From: Actinopolymorpha sp. NPDC004070
Lineage (GTDB): Bacteria > Actinomycetota > Actinomycetes > Propionibacteriales > Actinopolymorphaceae
DNA length: 64,000 bases
Direction of reading: 5' to 3'
NCBI RefSeq assembly: GCF_040610475.1
Contig: NZ_JBEXMJ010000022.1
Location: 1-64,000, forward strand
Position 1 is the stretch's first letter. Each line of letters begins with the position of its first letter. The notes beneath the pieces were generated by a model. The model did no database searches. It was not told the DNA's origin and saw only the letters and a program-made list of their open reading frames with translations. This document shows, piece after piece, positions 41,343-51,429 of this stretch. A program made the position numbers and the translations under genes.

Positions 41343-42320
41343 ATGGAGTACAGAAACGTAGGTGGACTCGACGTCAGCCAGTTGTGCCTGGGCACGATGA
41401 TGTTCGGAACCAGGGTCGACGAGCGGACGTCGTTCGAGATCCTCGACCGGTTCGTGGAGGCCGGCGGCACCTTCCTCGACACGGCGAACTGCTACCAGTT
41501 CTGGGAGGGCGACGGGCAGGGCCACGAGAGCGAGGAGCTGCTCGGCCGGTGGCTGCGCAGCCGTGGTCTCGCCTCGGGCGCCGGACGGGACCGGATCGTG
41601 GTCGCCACGAAGGTGGGCGCCCGGCCGATCACCGGTCCTGGTCGCGGTGACTTCCCGGAGAACCGCGAGGGGCTGTCCGCGAGCATCATCCGGGAGCAGA
41701 TCGAGGTGAGCCTGCGCCGGCTCGGGCTGGACCACGTCGATCTGTACTACTCACATCACGAGGACCGGTCCGTGCCGCTGGAGGAGACCGTCGGAGCCTT
41801 CGGCGAGATCGTCCAAGCCGGCAAGGCGAAGGCGCTCGGCGTCAGCAACGAGCCGGCCTGGCGGGTGGAGCGAGCACGCCAGATCGCCACACACGCAGGG
41901 CTCCCGTCGTACACCTGGGTCCAGCAACGCCACACCTACCTGCAGCCCAGGCCGGGTTTCCACGACGAGTTCATGCCGATCCTCGGTGAGGAACTCCTCG
42001 ACTACGCGCGGACCGAGCCGGACCTGGCCCTGGTGGCCTACTCCCCGCTGCTGGGCGGCGCCTACAGCGGCCGATCCGACCGGCCGATCCCGCTGCCGTA
42101 CGCCCACCCGGCGAGCGCCGGCCGCCTGGCGGTACTGGAGGAGGTAGCCGACGAACTCGGCGCGACGCCCAACCAGGTGGTGCTGGCCTGGATGCTCGCC
42201 GGTACACCGTCGATCCTGCCGCTGTTCAGTGCGAGTTCGCTCGCCCAACTGGGGGAGTCCCTCGGTGCGCTGCAGTTGAAGCTGTCCGAGGAGCAACTGA
42301 CCCGGCTCGGCGAAGGCTGA
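41343..42320 (+). CDS. Aldo/keto reductase
   Basis: A 325-residue NADP(H)-dependent (beta/alpha)8-barrel reductase. The catalytic tetrad is visible: Asp and Tyr in FLDTANCYQFW, Lys in VVATKVG and His in LYYSHHED. LQLKLSEEQLTRLGE is the usual C-terminal cofactor helix. The branch resembles sugar aldehyde reductases and YajO-like enzymes. ATG at 41343 is used; only a weak GGTGAAG precedes it. The longer frame from 41301 lacks homology. It ends seven bases from the convergent UspA gene. Confidence 0.85.
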   Translation: MEYRNVGGLDVSQLCLGTMMFGTRVDERTSFEILDRFVEAGGTFLDTANCYQFWEGDGQGHESEELLGRWLRSRGLASGAGRDRIVVATKVGARPITGPGRGDFPENREGLSASIIREQIEVSLRRLGLDHVDLYYSHHEDRSVPLEETVGAFGEIVQAGKAKALGVSNEPAWRVERARQIATHAGLPSYTWVQQRHTYLQPRPGFHDEFMPILGEELLDYARTEPDLALVAYSPLLGGAYSGRSDRPIPLPYAHPASAGRLAVLEEVADELGATPNQVVLAWMLAGTPSILPLFSASSLAQLGESLGALQLKLSEEQLTRLGEG

Positions 42321-42327
42321 GGCCCGC

Positions 42328-42771
42328 TCAACCACCGGTTCGAACGATCACCACTGGGCAGTGTGCGTGCATGGCCACCCGCTGGCTGACCGATCCGAGC
42401 AGCGTCCCTGCTACGCCGCCGTGGCCCCGGGATCCCACCACCACGAGGTCCGCGCCCCGCGAGGCGTCGATCAACGCAGCCGCCGGGTGGGCCATCACGG
42501 CCTTGCGCTCAACGTCCACCTGACCTTCGGTGCCCAGTCCGGCGACGGCGGAGTCGAGGATCGTCTGTGCCTCGGGCTCGAACTCCTCGTCGGCGTAGAC
42601 GAAGAACGGCGGTGCCACCCGGGTCACCGGCTCCCACGCGCAGATGACCTCCATGCGTGCACCGTGTGTCCTGGCTTCGCGGGCCGCCCACTCCAGCGCC
42701 AGCCGTGAGTAGTCCGAGCCGTCGAAGCCCACGACGATGCGCGGACCGTCGGCGTCGGATCGAGACGTCAT
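42328..42771 (-). CDS. Universal stress protein (UspA family)
   Basis: A 147-residue single-domain Usp. IVVGFDGSDYSRLALEWAAREA opens the Rossmann-like fold, and VVGSRGHGGVAGTLLGSVSQRV contains the G-x2-G-x9-G-S/T ATP-binding motif, so it belongs to the nucleotide-binding class. These proteins act in stress survival and dormancy. ATG at 42771 is chosen because the domain starts 10 residues later; the upstream open frame overlaps the promoter of the binding-protein gene. It is a single gene, divergent from the lipoprotein gene at 42966. Confidence 0.87.
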   Translation of the reverse strand: MTSRSDADGPRIVVGFDGSDYSRLALEWAAREARTHGARMEVICAWEPVTRVAPPFFVYADEEFEPEAQTILDSAVAGLGTEGQVDVERKAVMAHPAAALIDASRGADLVVVGSRGHGGVAGTLLGSVSQRVAMHAHCPVVIVRTGG

Positions 42772-42965
42772 GCCGGGCTTCTTCCCGCGCAGGTCGGACA
42801 CCAATCCGCAGTGGTCCGCGGTCGGCAACGCACCACCGAAACCTCCCACCGAAACGACCGCCTTTGCCCTCGTTCGTCCCGTTTCGTTGACATCCGGCCG
42901 GGACCTGATCAGGCTGTGTCGATCCGACGTGCTGCCGCGGACCCGACGACGGGGGCTGGATTCCA

Positions 42966-44930
42966 ATGGGCGACCAGCAACGACACCTCACCAGACGAGA
43001 CCTGCTCCGATCGGCCGGCGGTGCTGCACTCGCGGCGACGTCGCTGGCCGGCTGCGACCTGTTGAGCACCGATCCCACCAACCAGCCCAAGGGAAAAGCC
43101 GCGGGCGGTAAGGGAAAGGAAGCTCCCGGCCTTGCCACACAGGTGAAGGCGGGCAAGCTGCCGGCTGTCAAGGACCGGTTGCCCGCACGCCCGCTCGTCC
43201 TCAAGCCGGTCCAGGAGGCCGGTACGTGGAAGACGTTCATCCAGGGGATCGACGGCTCGTCGGTGTACGAGAACATCGGCTACGACCCGTTGGTGCGCTG
43301 GGCATCTGACTTCTCCGGAGTGATCCCGAACATCGTGACGTGGGAGGTCGACGCGGACGGGCGGGAGTACGTCTTCCATCTGCGTAGGGGCATGCGGTGG
43401 TCCGACGGCCATCCGTTCACCGCCGACGACATCGCGTTCGCCTTCTCCGACGTGCTTTCCGACAAGGATCTCTTCCCGGTCTTCCCAGAGTGGCTGGCGC
43501 CCGGTGGCAAGCCCGCCCGTTTCACCAAGGTGGACGACGTCACCTGCAGGTTTTCCTTCGCTGAGCCGCACGCCTTCTTCCTCGAGCGCCTGGCGAGTCC
43601 CGAGGGCAACATCCTCGCGGCCTCGCCCAAGCACTACCTGCGGCAGTTCCACAAGAAGTACAACCCGGACCTGAACAAGCTGGTGAAGCAGGCGCGGCTC
43701 ACCGACTGGAACCAGCTGTACTTCGGCAAGGGAGGTGACGGCACGTCGGGCCTGGCGATCTGGCAGAACCCCGACCTGCCCGTGCTGCTGCCGTGGGTCG
43801 TCGCGACGCCGTTGACGAAGGACCGGCTGGTCGCGAAGCGCAATCCGTACTACTGGAAGACCGATCCCAACGGCCGCCAGTTGCCCTACCTGGACGAGGT
43901 GGTCGTCGAGGTCGTCACCAGCCCGGAGACGGCGGTGCTCAAGGTGAGCAACGGGGAGTACACGCTGCCCTCTACCGACATCCTGACCCCGTCCAACAAG
44001 CCGGTCTTCGCGCGGAGCACCGACAAGGGCGACTTCCGGATGATCGACCAGCTGACCTCCGACATCAACAACGGGGTGTTCTGCCTCAACCTCACCCACA
44101 AGGACCCCGCGACCCGGAAGCTCTTCCAGAACAAGGACTTCCGCATCGGCCTGTCGTACGCCGTCAACCGTGTCGAACTGATCAAGGCGGTGCACCAGCG
44201 ACAGGGCAAGCCGTACCAGTCCGCACCCCGGCCGGAGTCGGACTTCCACGACGAGAAGCTGGCCACGCAGTACACGAAGTACGACGTGGCGGAGGCGAAC
44301 CGCCGTCTGGACCGTGCCGGTCTCACCCGACGGGACGAGGCCGGCTGGCGGCTGCGCCCGGACGGGCGGCGGGTCGCGTTCACGGTGGAGCTGCCGACCG
44401 GCTTCGACCCCACCTACCCGGCCACCGCCGAACTGGTGCAGAACTACTGGAAGGCCGTCGGCGTCCAGTTGCGGGTGCAGGCGCAGGGTGGGCCGCTGTT
44501 CTGGAAACGGCTCTTCGCCAACGAACACGACGCGGTTCTCTACAGTGCGGAGAACGGCCTGCGGGACGCGATTCTCGATCCGGGCTGGTTCTTCCCGGTC
44601 GGCGGACGTTGCTACTACGCCCGGCAGTGGGCCGACTGGTACGCGACCGGCGGAGCGAGTGGCGAGAAGCCGCCGGCCGCGCCGCTCCACCAGATGAAGC
44701 TGTACGACACCATCAAGATCACCATGGACGAGAAGGAACGCCGCCGGTTGTTCGCGGAGATCCTTCGCATCTCCGCGGCGGAGTTCTACACGATCGGCAC
44801 GGTTCTGATCGCCGGTCGTTACTCAATCGTGCAGAACAAGGTCCGGAACGTCCCCGAGCCCGTCCCCGAAGGCTCGCTGTATCCGGATCCGGCTCCGGCC
44901 GGTCCGGAGCAGTTCTACCTCCGCGCATAG
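42966..44930 (+). CDS. ABC-transporter solute-binding lipoprotein, family 5 (peptide/oligosaccharide type)
   Basis: A 654-residue extracytoplasmic binding protein. The N terminus has a Tat-like RRDLLRS, a hydrophobic stretch and the lipobox LAGC (Cys31), so it is lipid-anchored outside the membrane. WSDGHPFTADDIAFAF is the family 5 signature near residue 140, and RNPYYWKTDPNGRQLPYLDE is typical of a large subfamily found with glycan-degradation genes. It is a close paralogue of the protein at 47145. No permease or ATPase genes are adjacent, so it is an orphan subunit. A Gfo/Idh/MocA oxidoreductase gene follows after about 60 bases. The ligand is unknown. Confidence 0.87.
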   Translation: MGDQQRHLTRRDLLRSAGGAALAATSLAGCDLLSTDPTNQPKGKAAGGKGKEAPGLATQVKAGKLPAVKDRLPARPLVLKPVQEAGTWKTFIQGIDGSSVYENIGYDPLVRWASDFSGVIPNIVTWEVDADGREYVFHLRRGMRWSDGHPFTADDIAFAFSDVLSDKDLFPVFPEWLAPGGKPARFTKVDDVTCRFSFAEPHAFFLERLASPEGNILAASPKHYLRQFHKKYNPDLNKLVKQARLTDWNQLYFGKGGDGTSGLAIWQNPDLPVLLPWVVATPLTKDRLVAKRNPYYWKTDPNGRQLPYLDEVVVEVVTSPETAVLKVSNGEYTLPSTDILTPSNKPVFARSTDKGDFRMIDQLTSDINNGVFCLNLTHKDPATRKLFQNKDFRIGLSYAVNRVELIKAVHQRQGKPYQSAPRPESDFHDEKLATQYTKYDVAEANRRLDRAGLTRRDEAGWRLRPDGRRVAFTVELPTGFDPTYPATAELVQNYWKAVGVQLRVQAQGGPLFWKRLFANEHDAVLYSAENGLRDAILDPGWFFPVGGRCYYARQWADWYATGGASGEKPPAAPLHQMKLYDTIKITMDEKERRRLFAEILRISAAEFYTIGTVLIAGRYSIVQNKVRNVPEPVPEGSLYPDPAPAGPEQFYLRA

Positions 44931-44991
44931 TGGGGTCGGCAACCCCTAGCCTTGGGGCTCGTCCACGTACGCACGAACAAGGGAGATGGCC

Positions 44992-46095
44992 GTGGGCCGT
45001 CCGGTCACCATCGGGTTCATCGGCTGTGGCAGCGTGATGAACGGGCCCTACATGAGCCTGGCCCGTGAACTGCGTGAACGCGGCCGCGTCCGCACGGTCG
45101 CCGCGTGTGACGTCGACGCCGAGCGCGCCCGGGCGACCGGCGAGAGGCACGACATCCCGTGGGTCACCACCGACCCGCGGGAGGTCATCGAATCCCCGGA
45201 CGTCGACGCCGTACTGATCCTCACCTCGATGCCCGAACACGGGCCGCTGGCCCTGGCCGCGCTGGAGGCCGGCAAGCACGTCCTGGTCGAGAAGCCCATG
45301 GCGGTGACCCTCGACGAGGCCGCGAAGCTGGTCGAGGCCGCGAAGGAGAGTCGCGGCCACCTGGTCTGCGCGCCGGCGGTGATCCTGAGCCCCACCTACC
45401 AGGACATGGGGCGGCACATCGCCCGCGGCGACATCGGCCGGGTGCATCTCGCCCGGGCACGCTACGGATGGGCGGGGCCATGGTGGGGGCAGTGGTTCTA
45501 CCGCTCCGGGGGAGGACCGCTGTTCGACCTCGGCGTCTACAACGTCACCTCGCTGACGGGGTGGCTCGGTCCGGTGCAGCGGGTGACCGCGATGGCGGGT
45601 ACCGCGACGCCGGAGCGGGTGGTCGACGAGGAACTCATCAAGGTGGAGGTCGAGGACAACTTCCAGATCATGCTCGACTTCGGCGACGCGACCTTCGCGT
45701 CCATCACGACGGGGTTCTCGATGCAGGCCTACCGCGGACCCGCGATCGAGGTCTACGGCAGCAAGGGCACGGTCCAGATGATGGGCGACGACTGGGCGCC
45801 CGCGGGATACGAACTGTGGCAGAACGACGTCGGCGCGTGGAAGATCCACGCTGACCGCGACCCGCGGTGGCCCTGGACCGACGGTCTTCGGCACCTGGTC
45901 GACTGCATCGACAACGACGTCGCCCCGGCGATCACGCCCGAACACGCGTACCACGCGCTGGAGGTCATGATCAGGGCGATCGACGCCGGCCGGGACGGGC
46001 AGACGAGGACGATCGAGAGCACCTTCACCCCACCGACGTTCGGCACCGGTGACGTCCGGCAGGAGGCCCACCTGGTACACGCCCCAGAACGGTAG
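44992..46095 (+). CDS. Gfo/Idh/MocA-family oxidoreductase
   Basis: A 367-residue NAD(P)-dependent sugar dehydrogenase or isomerase. TIGFIGCGSVMNGPY is the dinucleotide-binding loop, HVLVEKPMAVTLDEA holds the catalytic EKP Lys, and GGGPLFDLGVYNVTSL the conserved substrate-side motif with Asp; the C-terminal beta-sheet domain is complete. GTG at 44992 is preferred because GGGAG then lies seven to eight bases away; ATG at 44986 would sit directly on that ribosome-binding site. It is downstream of and probably cotranscribed with the binding-protein gene, so it may oxidise the imported sugar. Confidence 0.87.
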   Translation: MGRPVTIGFIGCGSVMNGPYMSLARELRERGRVRTVAACDVDAERARATGERHDIPWVTTDPREVIESPDVDAVLILTSMPEHGPLALAALEAGKHVLVEKPMAVTLDEAAKLVEAAKESRGHLVCAPAVILSPTYQDMGRHIARGDIGRVHLARARYGWAGPWWGQWFYRSGGGPLFDLGVYNVTSLTGWLGPVQRVTAMAGTATPERVVDEELIKVEVEDNFQIMLDFGDATFASITTGFSMQAYRGPAIEVYGSKGTVQMMGDDWAPAGYELWQNDVGAWKIHADRDPRWPWTDGLRHLVDCIDNDVAPAITPEHAYHALEVMIRAIDAGRDGQTRTIESTFTPPTFGTGDVRQEAHLVHAPER

Positions 46096-46173
46096 GCGCA
46101 CGTCTTTCGCGGCACCCGCCCGCAGGCAGGCTGACCGGCAACCGATCGTGTGTCGACGCTGCGCCCGTGCCTG

Positions 46174-46980
46174 TCACGCCGTACGGGGTGGAGGACTCGT
46201 CGTGCGGTTCAGGCCGAACGCGTCCTCGCCACTGACCACCACACAGGCATGCCCGGGAAACAGCGGAGGCGCGTCCTGGTCGAGCAGGGCGACGAACGGC
46301 AGCGTGTAACGCGCCGACAGCCCCATTCGCCGCGCGTTCGAGGTGTTCCGGTGCGACTGGTGAAGAAGGCGCTCGTTGAAGAGGAAGAACTGCCCGGGGT
46401 GCAGCACCATGTCCACCGCGGCGGTCTCGTCGACGTACGCCGGATCGGCCTCCTGCCCGAAAGCCACCCCGTCGCGCGCCGGCACGTGGGGGACGACCAG
46501 GCGATGGGAGCCGGGAATGACGCGGACGCAGGAGTTCTCCGTGGTCACCTCGTCGATCGCCATCCACATGGACAGGTTCAGCGGCGGCTCGAGGGGCCAG
46601 TAGTTGGCGTCCTGGTGCCAGGGGATCTCCTTGCCGCCGGGGTCCTTGGTGAAGAAGTAGCTCGCCCACACCACGAGGTCGTTCCCGACCAGTGTGCGCA
46701 GCCTGCCGAGAATCTCGGGCCGGGTGATGAGGTCGTGGACGAGCCGATGGTCGAGGTGTCGTGACTGCAACGGGTTCTTCGGGTTCGGGCCGGGGGTCGG
46801 AACCACCTCGCTGTCGATTCGCTGCCGGATCGCTGCCATCTCGGCCGGCGACAGTGCGCTGTAGGGGCCGAGGTAGCCGCGCTCGTGGAAGTGGCGTACC
46901 TCGTCGCGGTCCAGACCCGGAGCGGTCGCGGGACCGGCCGTCGAAACCGAAGGCGGGACGGGCGTGGGGGGTGTGGTCAT
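46174..46980 (-). CDS. Phytanoyl-CoA dioxygenase (PhyH) family protein
   Basis: A 268-residue Fe(II)/2-oxoglutarate oxygenase. IPWHQDANYW gives the H-x-D ligands, LLHQSHRNTS the distal His and RRMGLSARY the co-substrate Arg. It has only distant similarity to the PhyH protein at 34708, so the two probably act on different compounds. ATG at 46980 is used although its ribosome-binding site is weak; the upstream frame to 47022 adds 14 residues of no resemblance. It is a single minus-strand gene between two plus-strand binding-protein units. The substrate is unknown. Confidence 0.85.
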   Translation of the reverse strand: MTTPPTPVPPSVSTAGPATAPGLDRDEVRHFHERGYLGPYSALSPAEMAAIRQRIDSEVVPTPGPNPKNPLQSRHLDHRLVHDLITRPEILGRLRTLVGNDLVVWASYFFTKDPGGKEIPWHQDANYWPLEPPLNLSMWMAIDEVTTENSCVRVIPGSHRLVVPHVPARDGVAFGQEADPAYVDETAAVDMVLHPGQFFLFNERLLHQSHRNTSNARRMGLSARYTLPFVALLDQDAPPLFPGHACVVVSGEDAFGLNRTTSPPPRTA

Positions 46981-47144
46981 CTCTGCATGCTGGCCGCCGT
47001 TACGTGCGACCCGCACAGCCACTGACCGGCACTGGCCACATGCGTGTGGTGACCGAACTTCCGCAGGAGTGCATGCTGTGACCTGAGTATGCGTGTAACG
47101 GGTAACGCCACCGCCTCGGCACAGGAGCCGCGAGGAGGACCCCG

Positions 47145-49118
47145 ATGAGCCCTGATCCCGCGACCTCCCGTGTCGACGCCGTGAACCGCCGCGGCTTCCT
47201 CGCCACCACCGGCGCCGCCGCCCTGGCGTTCACCTCGCTCACCGGGTGCGACCTGCTGTCCACCGACCCCAGCAACGGCAAGCAGGAGTCCGGTCGTGAC
47301 CGTGGCGACTCCGGCGCGAAGGAGGCGCCCGGCCTCGCGAAACTCGTCAAGGCGGGAAAGCTGCCCCCGTTGGCGCAACGCCTGCCGAAGGCACCGCTCA
47401 CGGTCACCCCCGTGGAGCGGACCGGCCGCTACGGCGGCGACCTGACCAGCGCGATCCTCGGCCCGGCCGAGGCCGTCCAGCTCTACCGGATCGTCGGGTA
47501 CGACTTCCTGATGCGCTGGAGTCCGCAGTGGGAGGCCGGTCCGATCCCGAACATCGCGAAGTCGGTCGAGGCCAGTCCGGACGCCCGGCGGTTCACGTTC
47601 GGGCTGCGGGAAGGAATGCGCTGGTCGAACGGCGACCCGTTCACCGCGCACGACATCATCTTCGTTCAGAACGACGTGTTCAACAACAAGGAGCTGTATC
47701 CGGCGGGCCCGACCAACGCCGGCACCGCGCAGGCGCTGGACGACCACACGGTCAGGTTCACCTTCGACGAACCGAACGGGCTGTTCCTGCAGGAGCAGGC
47801 GTCCACGATGGGCCTGGACTACGTCACCAGGCCGTCGCGCTACCTCAAGCAGTTCCACGCGAAGTACAACAAGAATGTCGCGGCCGAGGCGAAGAAGGAG
47901 AAGTTCGCGAGCTGGGCGGAGTACTTCTCCGCCAAGGCGGACCGGTGGGTCAACCCCGACCTGCCGACGGTGTTCCCGTGGCGGATCACCCAGGGAGTCG
48001 GTGAGGGGACGCGGGTCGTCCTCGAGCGCAACCCGTACTACTGGAAGGTGGATCCGGACGGCCGGCAGCTTCCCTACATCGACCGGGTCGTGTATTCGGT
48101 GGTCTCCGACCCGGAGGTCCTGTTGACGCACGTGCTGGCCGGGGACATCGACTTCCAGCTCCGACCCACCAACACCCTGACGAACAAGCCGGTGCTGGCT
48201 CGCCGCCGCGAGCAGGGCCACTACCGCTTCAGCCGGGCCGTGCCGTCGAACATGAACACCATGGTGCTGTGCCTGAACCTCACGCACGGAGACCGGGTGC
48301 TGCGGGACGTCTTCCGCACCAAGGACTTCCGGATCGGGCTGTCGCTGGCGATCAACCGTCAGGAGATCATCGACACCGCGTACCAGAAGCAGGGCAAGCC
48401 CTACCAGGCCGCTCCGCGTCCGGAGTCGGAGTTCTACGACGAGGAGCACGCCACGCAGTACACGGAGTACGACGTGGCAGGTGCGAACCGGCATCTGGAC
48501 CGGGTGTTGCCGGACAAGGACGACAAGGGGTTCCGGTTGCGCCCGGACGGCAGGCGGCTGGAGTTCACCGTGGAGTTCGCGAACGGGATCTGGCCGGAGT
48601 ATCCGACGGTCCTCGAGCTCATCCGCGGCTACGCCGCCAAGGTCGGCGTCGACCTGAGGATCAAGGGCGAGGACCGCGCGTTGTTCGACGTACGCACCGG
48701 CGAGGCGCAGAAGCACGACGCGGCGGTCTGGCAGGGCGCCGGCGGATGGAACGACATCTACCTCAACCCCTACTTCTACCTGCCGGTCAGCGCGGGTGCC
48801 ACCTACTTCGGGCGCGCCTGGTGGGACTGGTACCTCAGCGGCGGCAAGAACGGCGAGGAGCCGCCGGAGCCGACGAAGCGGCAACTGAGTCTCTTCGACA
48901 AGCTGAAGGGCACCGCGGATGCCGGGGAACGCACGTCCCTGATGAAGCAGATCCTCGCCATTACTCGCGAGGAGTTCTACACCATCGGGATCAACCTCCA
49001 GCCGGAGGAGTACGCCACCGTCAACGACCGCTTGCGCAACGTCCCGGACCGGATGCCCAACTCCTGGGTGTATCCGACGCCGGGCCCGACGAACCCCGAA
49101 CAGTACTTCATCAGCTGA
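47145..49118 (+). CDS. ABC-transporter solute-binding lipoprotein, family 5, paralogue of the 42966 protein
   Basis: A 657-residue binding lipoprotein with a Tat-like NRRGFLATTGA segment and lipobox LTGC. WSNGDPFTAHDIIFVQNDVF is the family 5 signature, and RNPYYWKVDPDGRQLPYIDR and GKPYQAAPRPESEFYDEEHA are shared almost word for word with the protein at 42966. The two clearly arose by duplication. GAGGAGG lies seven bases before the ATG. It is followed after 22 bases by an FAD oxidoreductase gene and then an IclR regulator gene, one likely operon. There are no permease or ATPase genes here either, so it must share an importer encoded elsewhere. Confidence 0.87.
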   Translation: MSPDPATSRVDAVNRRGFLATTGAAALAFTSLTGCDLLSTDPSNGKQESGRDRGDSGAKEAPGLAKLVKAGKLPPLAQRLPKAPLTVTPVERTGRYGGDLTSAILGPAEAVQLYRIVGYDFLMRWSPQWEAGPIPNIAKSVEASPDARRFTFGLREGMRWSNGDPFTAHDIIFVQNDVFNNKELYPAGPTNAGTAQALDDHTVRFTFDEPNGLFLQEQASTMGLDYVTRPSRYLKQFHAKYNKNVAAEAKKEKFASWAEYFSAKADRWVNPDLPTVFPWRITQGVGEGTRVVLERNPYYWKVDPDGRQLPYIDRVVYSVVSDPEVLLTHVLAGDIDFQLRPTNTLTNKPVLARRREQGHYRFSRAVPSNMNTMVLCLNLTHGDRVLRDVFRTKDFRIGLSLAINRQEIIDTAYQKQGKPYQAAPRPESEFYDEEHATQYTEYDVAGANRHLDRVLPDKDDKGFRLRPDGRRLEFTVEFANGIWPEYPTVLELIRGYAAKVGVDLRIKGEDRALFDVRTGEAQKHDAAVWQGAGGWNDIYLNPYFYLPVSAGATYFGRAWWDWYLSGGKNGEEPPEPTKRQLSLFDKLKGTADAGERTSLMKQILAITREEFYTIGINLQPEEYATVNDRLRNVPDRMPNSWVYPTPGPTNPEQYFIS

Positions 49119-49140
49119 CTCCGGTGGGAGTGATCGAGGA

Positions 49141-51378
49141 ATGCGCCACGAGGAAGTCGTCTCCGACGTCACGGTCGTGGGTGGTGGGCTCGCGGGTTGC
49201 TGTGCCGCGATAGCGGCTGCCCGCCAGGGCGCGAGGGTGGCCCTGATCCAGAACAGGCCGGTGCTGGGCGGAAACTCCTCCAGCGAGGTCCGGGTCTGGG
49301 TGTGCGGGGCCACCGCGCACGGCACCCACCACTACGCCCGCGAGACCGGGATCATCGGCGAGCTGATGGTGGAGAACCAGTACCGCAACCCCGACGGCAA
49401 CCCCTACTACTGGGACCTCGTGGTGCTGGAGGCCGTCCGTGCCGAGCCGAACATCAGTCTCTTCCTCAACACCGACGTACGTTCGGTCGAGGCCGACGGA
49501 CCGGAGCACGAGCGGACCGTCCGGGCCGTGACCGGCTGGATGATGGGCTCCGAACGCGAGATCAGGTTCACCGGCCCGACGTTCCTCGACTGCAGCGGTG
49601 ACGGCCTGGTGGGTTTCCTGGCCGGCGCTCGCTTCCGGACCGGCTGTGAGTCGCGCGAGGAGTACGGCGAGTCCTGGGCACCGGAGCAGGCCGACAGCAC
49701 CACGCTGGGCAGCACGATCCTGTTCTACTCCAAGGATGCCGGGCATCCGGTCAAGTACGTCCCTCCGTCGTTCGCCCGCGACATCACCCGCACCTCCATC
49801 CCGGAACGCCGGATCATCCGCACCGATCTGAACGGATGCGCGTACTGGTGGATCGAGTGGGGCGGTGAGCGGGACGTCGTCCACGACAACGAGGAGATCC
49901 GCGACGAACTGCAGGCCGCGATCTACGGCATCTGGGACCACATCAAGAACTCCGGGAAGTTCGACGCCGACAACCTCACCCTGGAGTGGATCGGCGCGGT
50001 GCCGGGCAAACGGGAGTACCGCCGGTTCGTCGGTGACCACACGCTGACGCAAGCCGACGTCCTGGGGCAGGAGCTCTTCCCCGACCGGGTGGCCTTCGGT
50101 GGCTGGTCGATCGACCTGCACCCTCCGGGCGGGATGTACGCCACGGAGAAGGGGTCTCGGCACTGGCACCCGCACGGGAACTACCACATCCCCCTGCGCA
50201 GCCTCTATTCCGAGAACGTCACCAACCTGTGGATGGCCGGCCGCAACATCAGCTGCAGCCACGTGGCGTTCGGGAGTACGCGGGTGATGGCGACGTGTGC
50301 GGTCGTGGGGGAGGCGGCCGGGACAGGCGCGGCCCTGGCGACCCGGCGCGGACTGCGGCCTCGCGAGCTCGCCACGAACGAGATCGACCTGGTGCACCGG
50401 GCGATGGTGCGCGCCGATGCCGCGTTGCTCGGGGTGGAGAACACCGACCCGGACGATCTCGCGCGGTCGGCGGAGGTGCAGGCTTCGTCGACGCTGCGGC
50501 GCCTCGTGGTCGACACGTCCGCCGGCACCGTTCCGCTGGACTCCCATCTGGGCATGGTGGTCCCGGTCGACCCCTCGCTCGGCTTCGTCGAGTTGTTGCT
50601 GGACGCCGACTCCGACACCACCGTCGACGTGGAGTTGCACAGCACGGGTGAGCCGCAGAACTACGTTCCCCTCCAGCTGGAGAGGACGGCCGTCGCTCAC
50701 GTCACCGCGGGCCAGAAGCAGTGGGTGCGGTTCGACGTCGACTGGACTCCGGACCGGCCGCAGAACGCCTTCCTCGTCGTACGTGCGAACGACTCGGTCT
50801 CGGTCCACCGCGGCGACAGCGCCGAGCCCGGTACGTTGTTCTTCCGGCACCGCACGCCACCGCCGGAGGAGAAGTACACCGAGCAGTGGCGGGAGTGGAA
50901 GCACATCTTGCACCGGGAGAGCCTGTGCCTGCGGCTCGGCTCTCCCACCAGGGCCTACGACGCCGGTCAGGCGATCGGCGGCTACGCCCGTCCCTACGGC
51001 GGCCCGCAGATGTGGGTGTCGGAGCGGATGGAGTGGGACGAACGGCCCTGGATCGGCCTGACGTGGAAGGAGCCGGTGACCTTCGGCGAGGTCGCGGTCC
51101 TCTTCGACGACGAGGTCGAGGAGGACCTCATCAACCTGCACCACCACCGAACGCCGTTCGACGTGATGCCCGGACTCGTTCGGGACTACCGCATGCAGGC
51201 GATGGCCGACGGCGAGTGGGTCACCGTCGTGTCCGTACGCGACAACCGCCGGCGGCACCGGGTGCACCGTCTGGACGAAACCGTCACCACGCGCCGGCTG
51301 CGCGTGCTGGTCGAGGCCACCAACGGCGCGCCCCGGGCACACGTGGTGGCGCTGCGCGTCTACGCGGAGCCGCGCTGA
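49141..51378 (+). CDS. FAD-dependent oxidoreductase (FAD_oxidored family) with C-terminal extension
   Basis: A 745-residue protein. DVTVVGGGLAGCCAAIAAARQGARVALI is the FAD-binding Rossmann motif with the acceptor region PVLGGNSSSEVRVWV. FLDCSGDGLVGFLAGA and NLWMAGRNISCSHVAFGSTRVM are hallmark motifs of the FAD_oxidored family. Residues after about 430 form an extra part that looks beta-rich (WVRFDVDWTPDRPQNAFLVV), with no clear assignment. Such enzymes sit in polysaccharide-use loci and are thought to oxidise sugars or related ligands, but few have tested activities. ATG at 49141; GAGGA directly precedes it and GGGAG lies further upstream. It is cotranscribed with the binding-protein gene. 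Confidence 0.85.
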   Translation: MRHEEVVSDVTVVGGGLAGCCAAIAAARQGARVALIQNRPVLGGNSSSEVRVWVCGATAHGTHHYARETGIIGELMVENQYRNPDGNPYYWDLVVLEAVRAEPNISLFLNTDVRSVEADGPEHERTVRAVTGWMMGSEREIRFTGPTFLDCSGDGLVGFLAGARFRTGCESREEYGESWAPEQADSTTLGSTILFYSKDAGHPVKYVPPSFARDITRTSIPERRIIRTDLNGCAYWWIEWGGERDVVHDNEEIRDELQAAIYGIWDHIKNSGKFDADNLTLEWIGAVPGKREYRRFVGDHTLTQADVLGQELFPDRVAFGGWSIDLHPPGGMYATEKGSRHWHPHGNYHIPLRSLYSENVTNLWMAGRNISCSHVAFGSTRVMATCAVVGEAAGTGAALATRRGLRPRELATNEIDLVHRAMVRADAALLGVENTDPDDLARSAEVQASSTLRRLVVDTSAGTVPLDSHLGMVVPVDPSLGFVELLLDADSDTTVDVELHSTGEPQNYVPLQLERTAVAHVTAGQKQWVRFDVDWTPDRPQNAFLVVRANDSVSVHRGDSAEPGTLFFRHRTPPPEEKYTEQWREWKHILHRESLCLRLGSPTRAYDAGQAIGGYARPYGGPQMWVSERMEWDERPWIGLTWKEPVTFGEVAVLFDDEVEEDLINLHHHRTPFDVMPGLVRDYRMQAMADGEWVTVVSVRDNRRRHRVHRLDETVTTRRLRVLVEATNGAPRAHVVALRVYAEPR

Positions 51379-51429
51379 GCGGCTGTCACCGCCACCGGCA
51401 TGGGCGCGGGTCCCACTAGGGTGCCTCAC

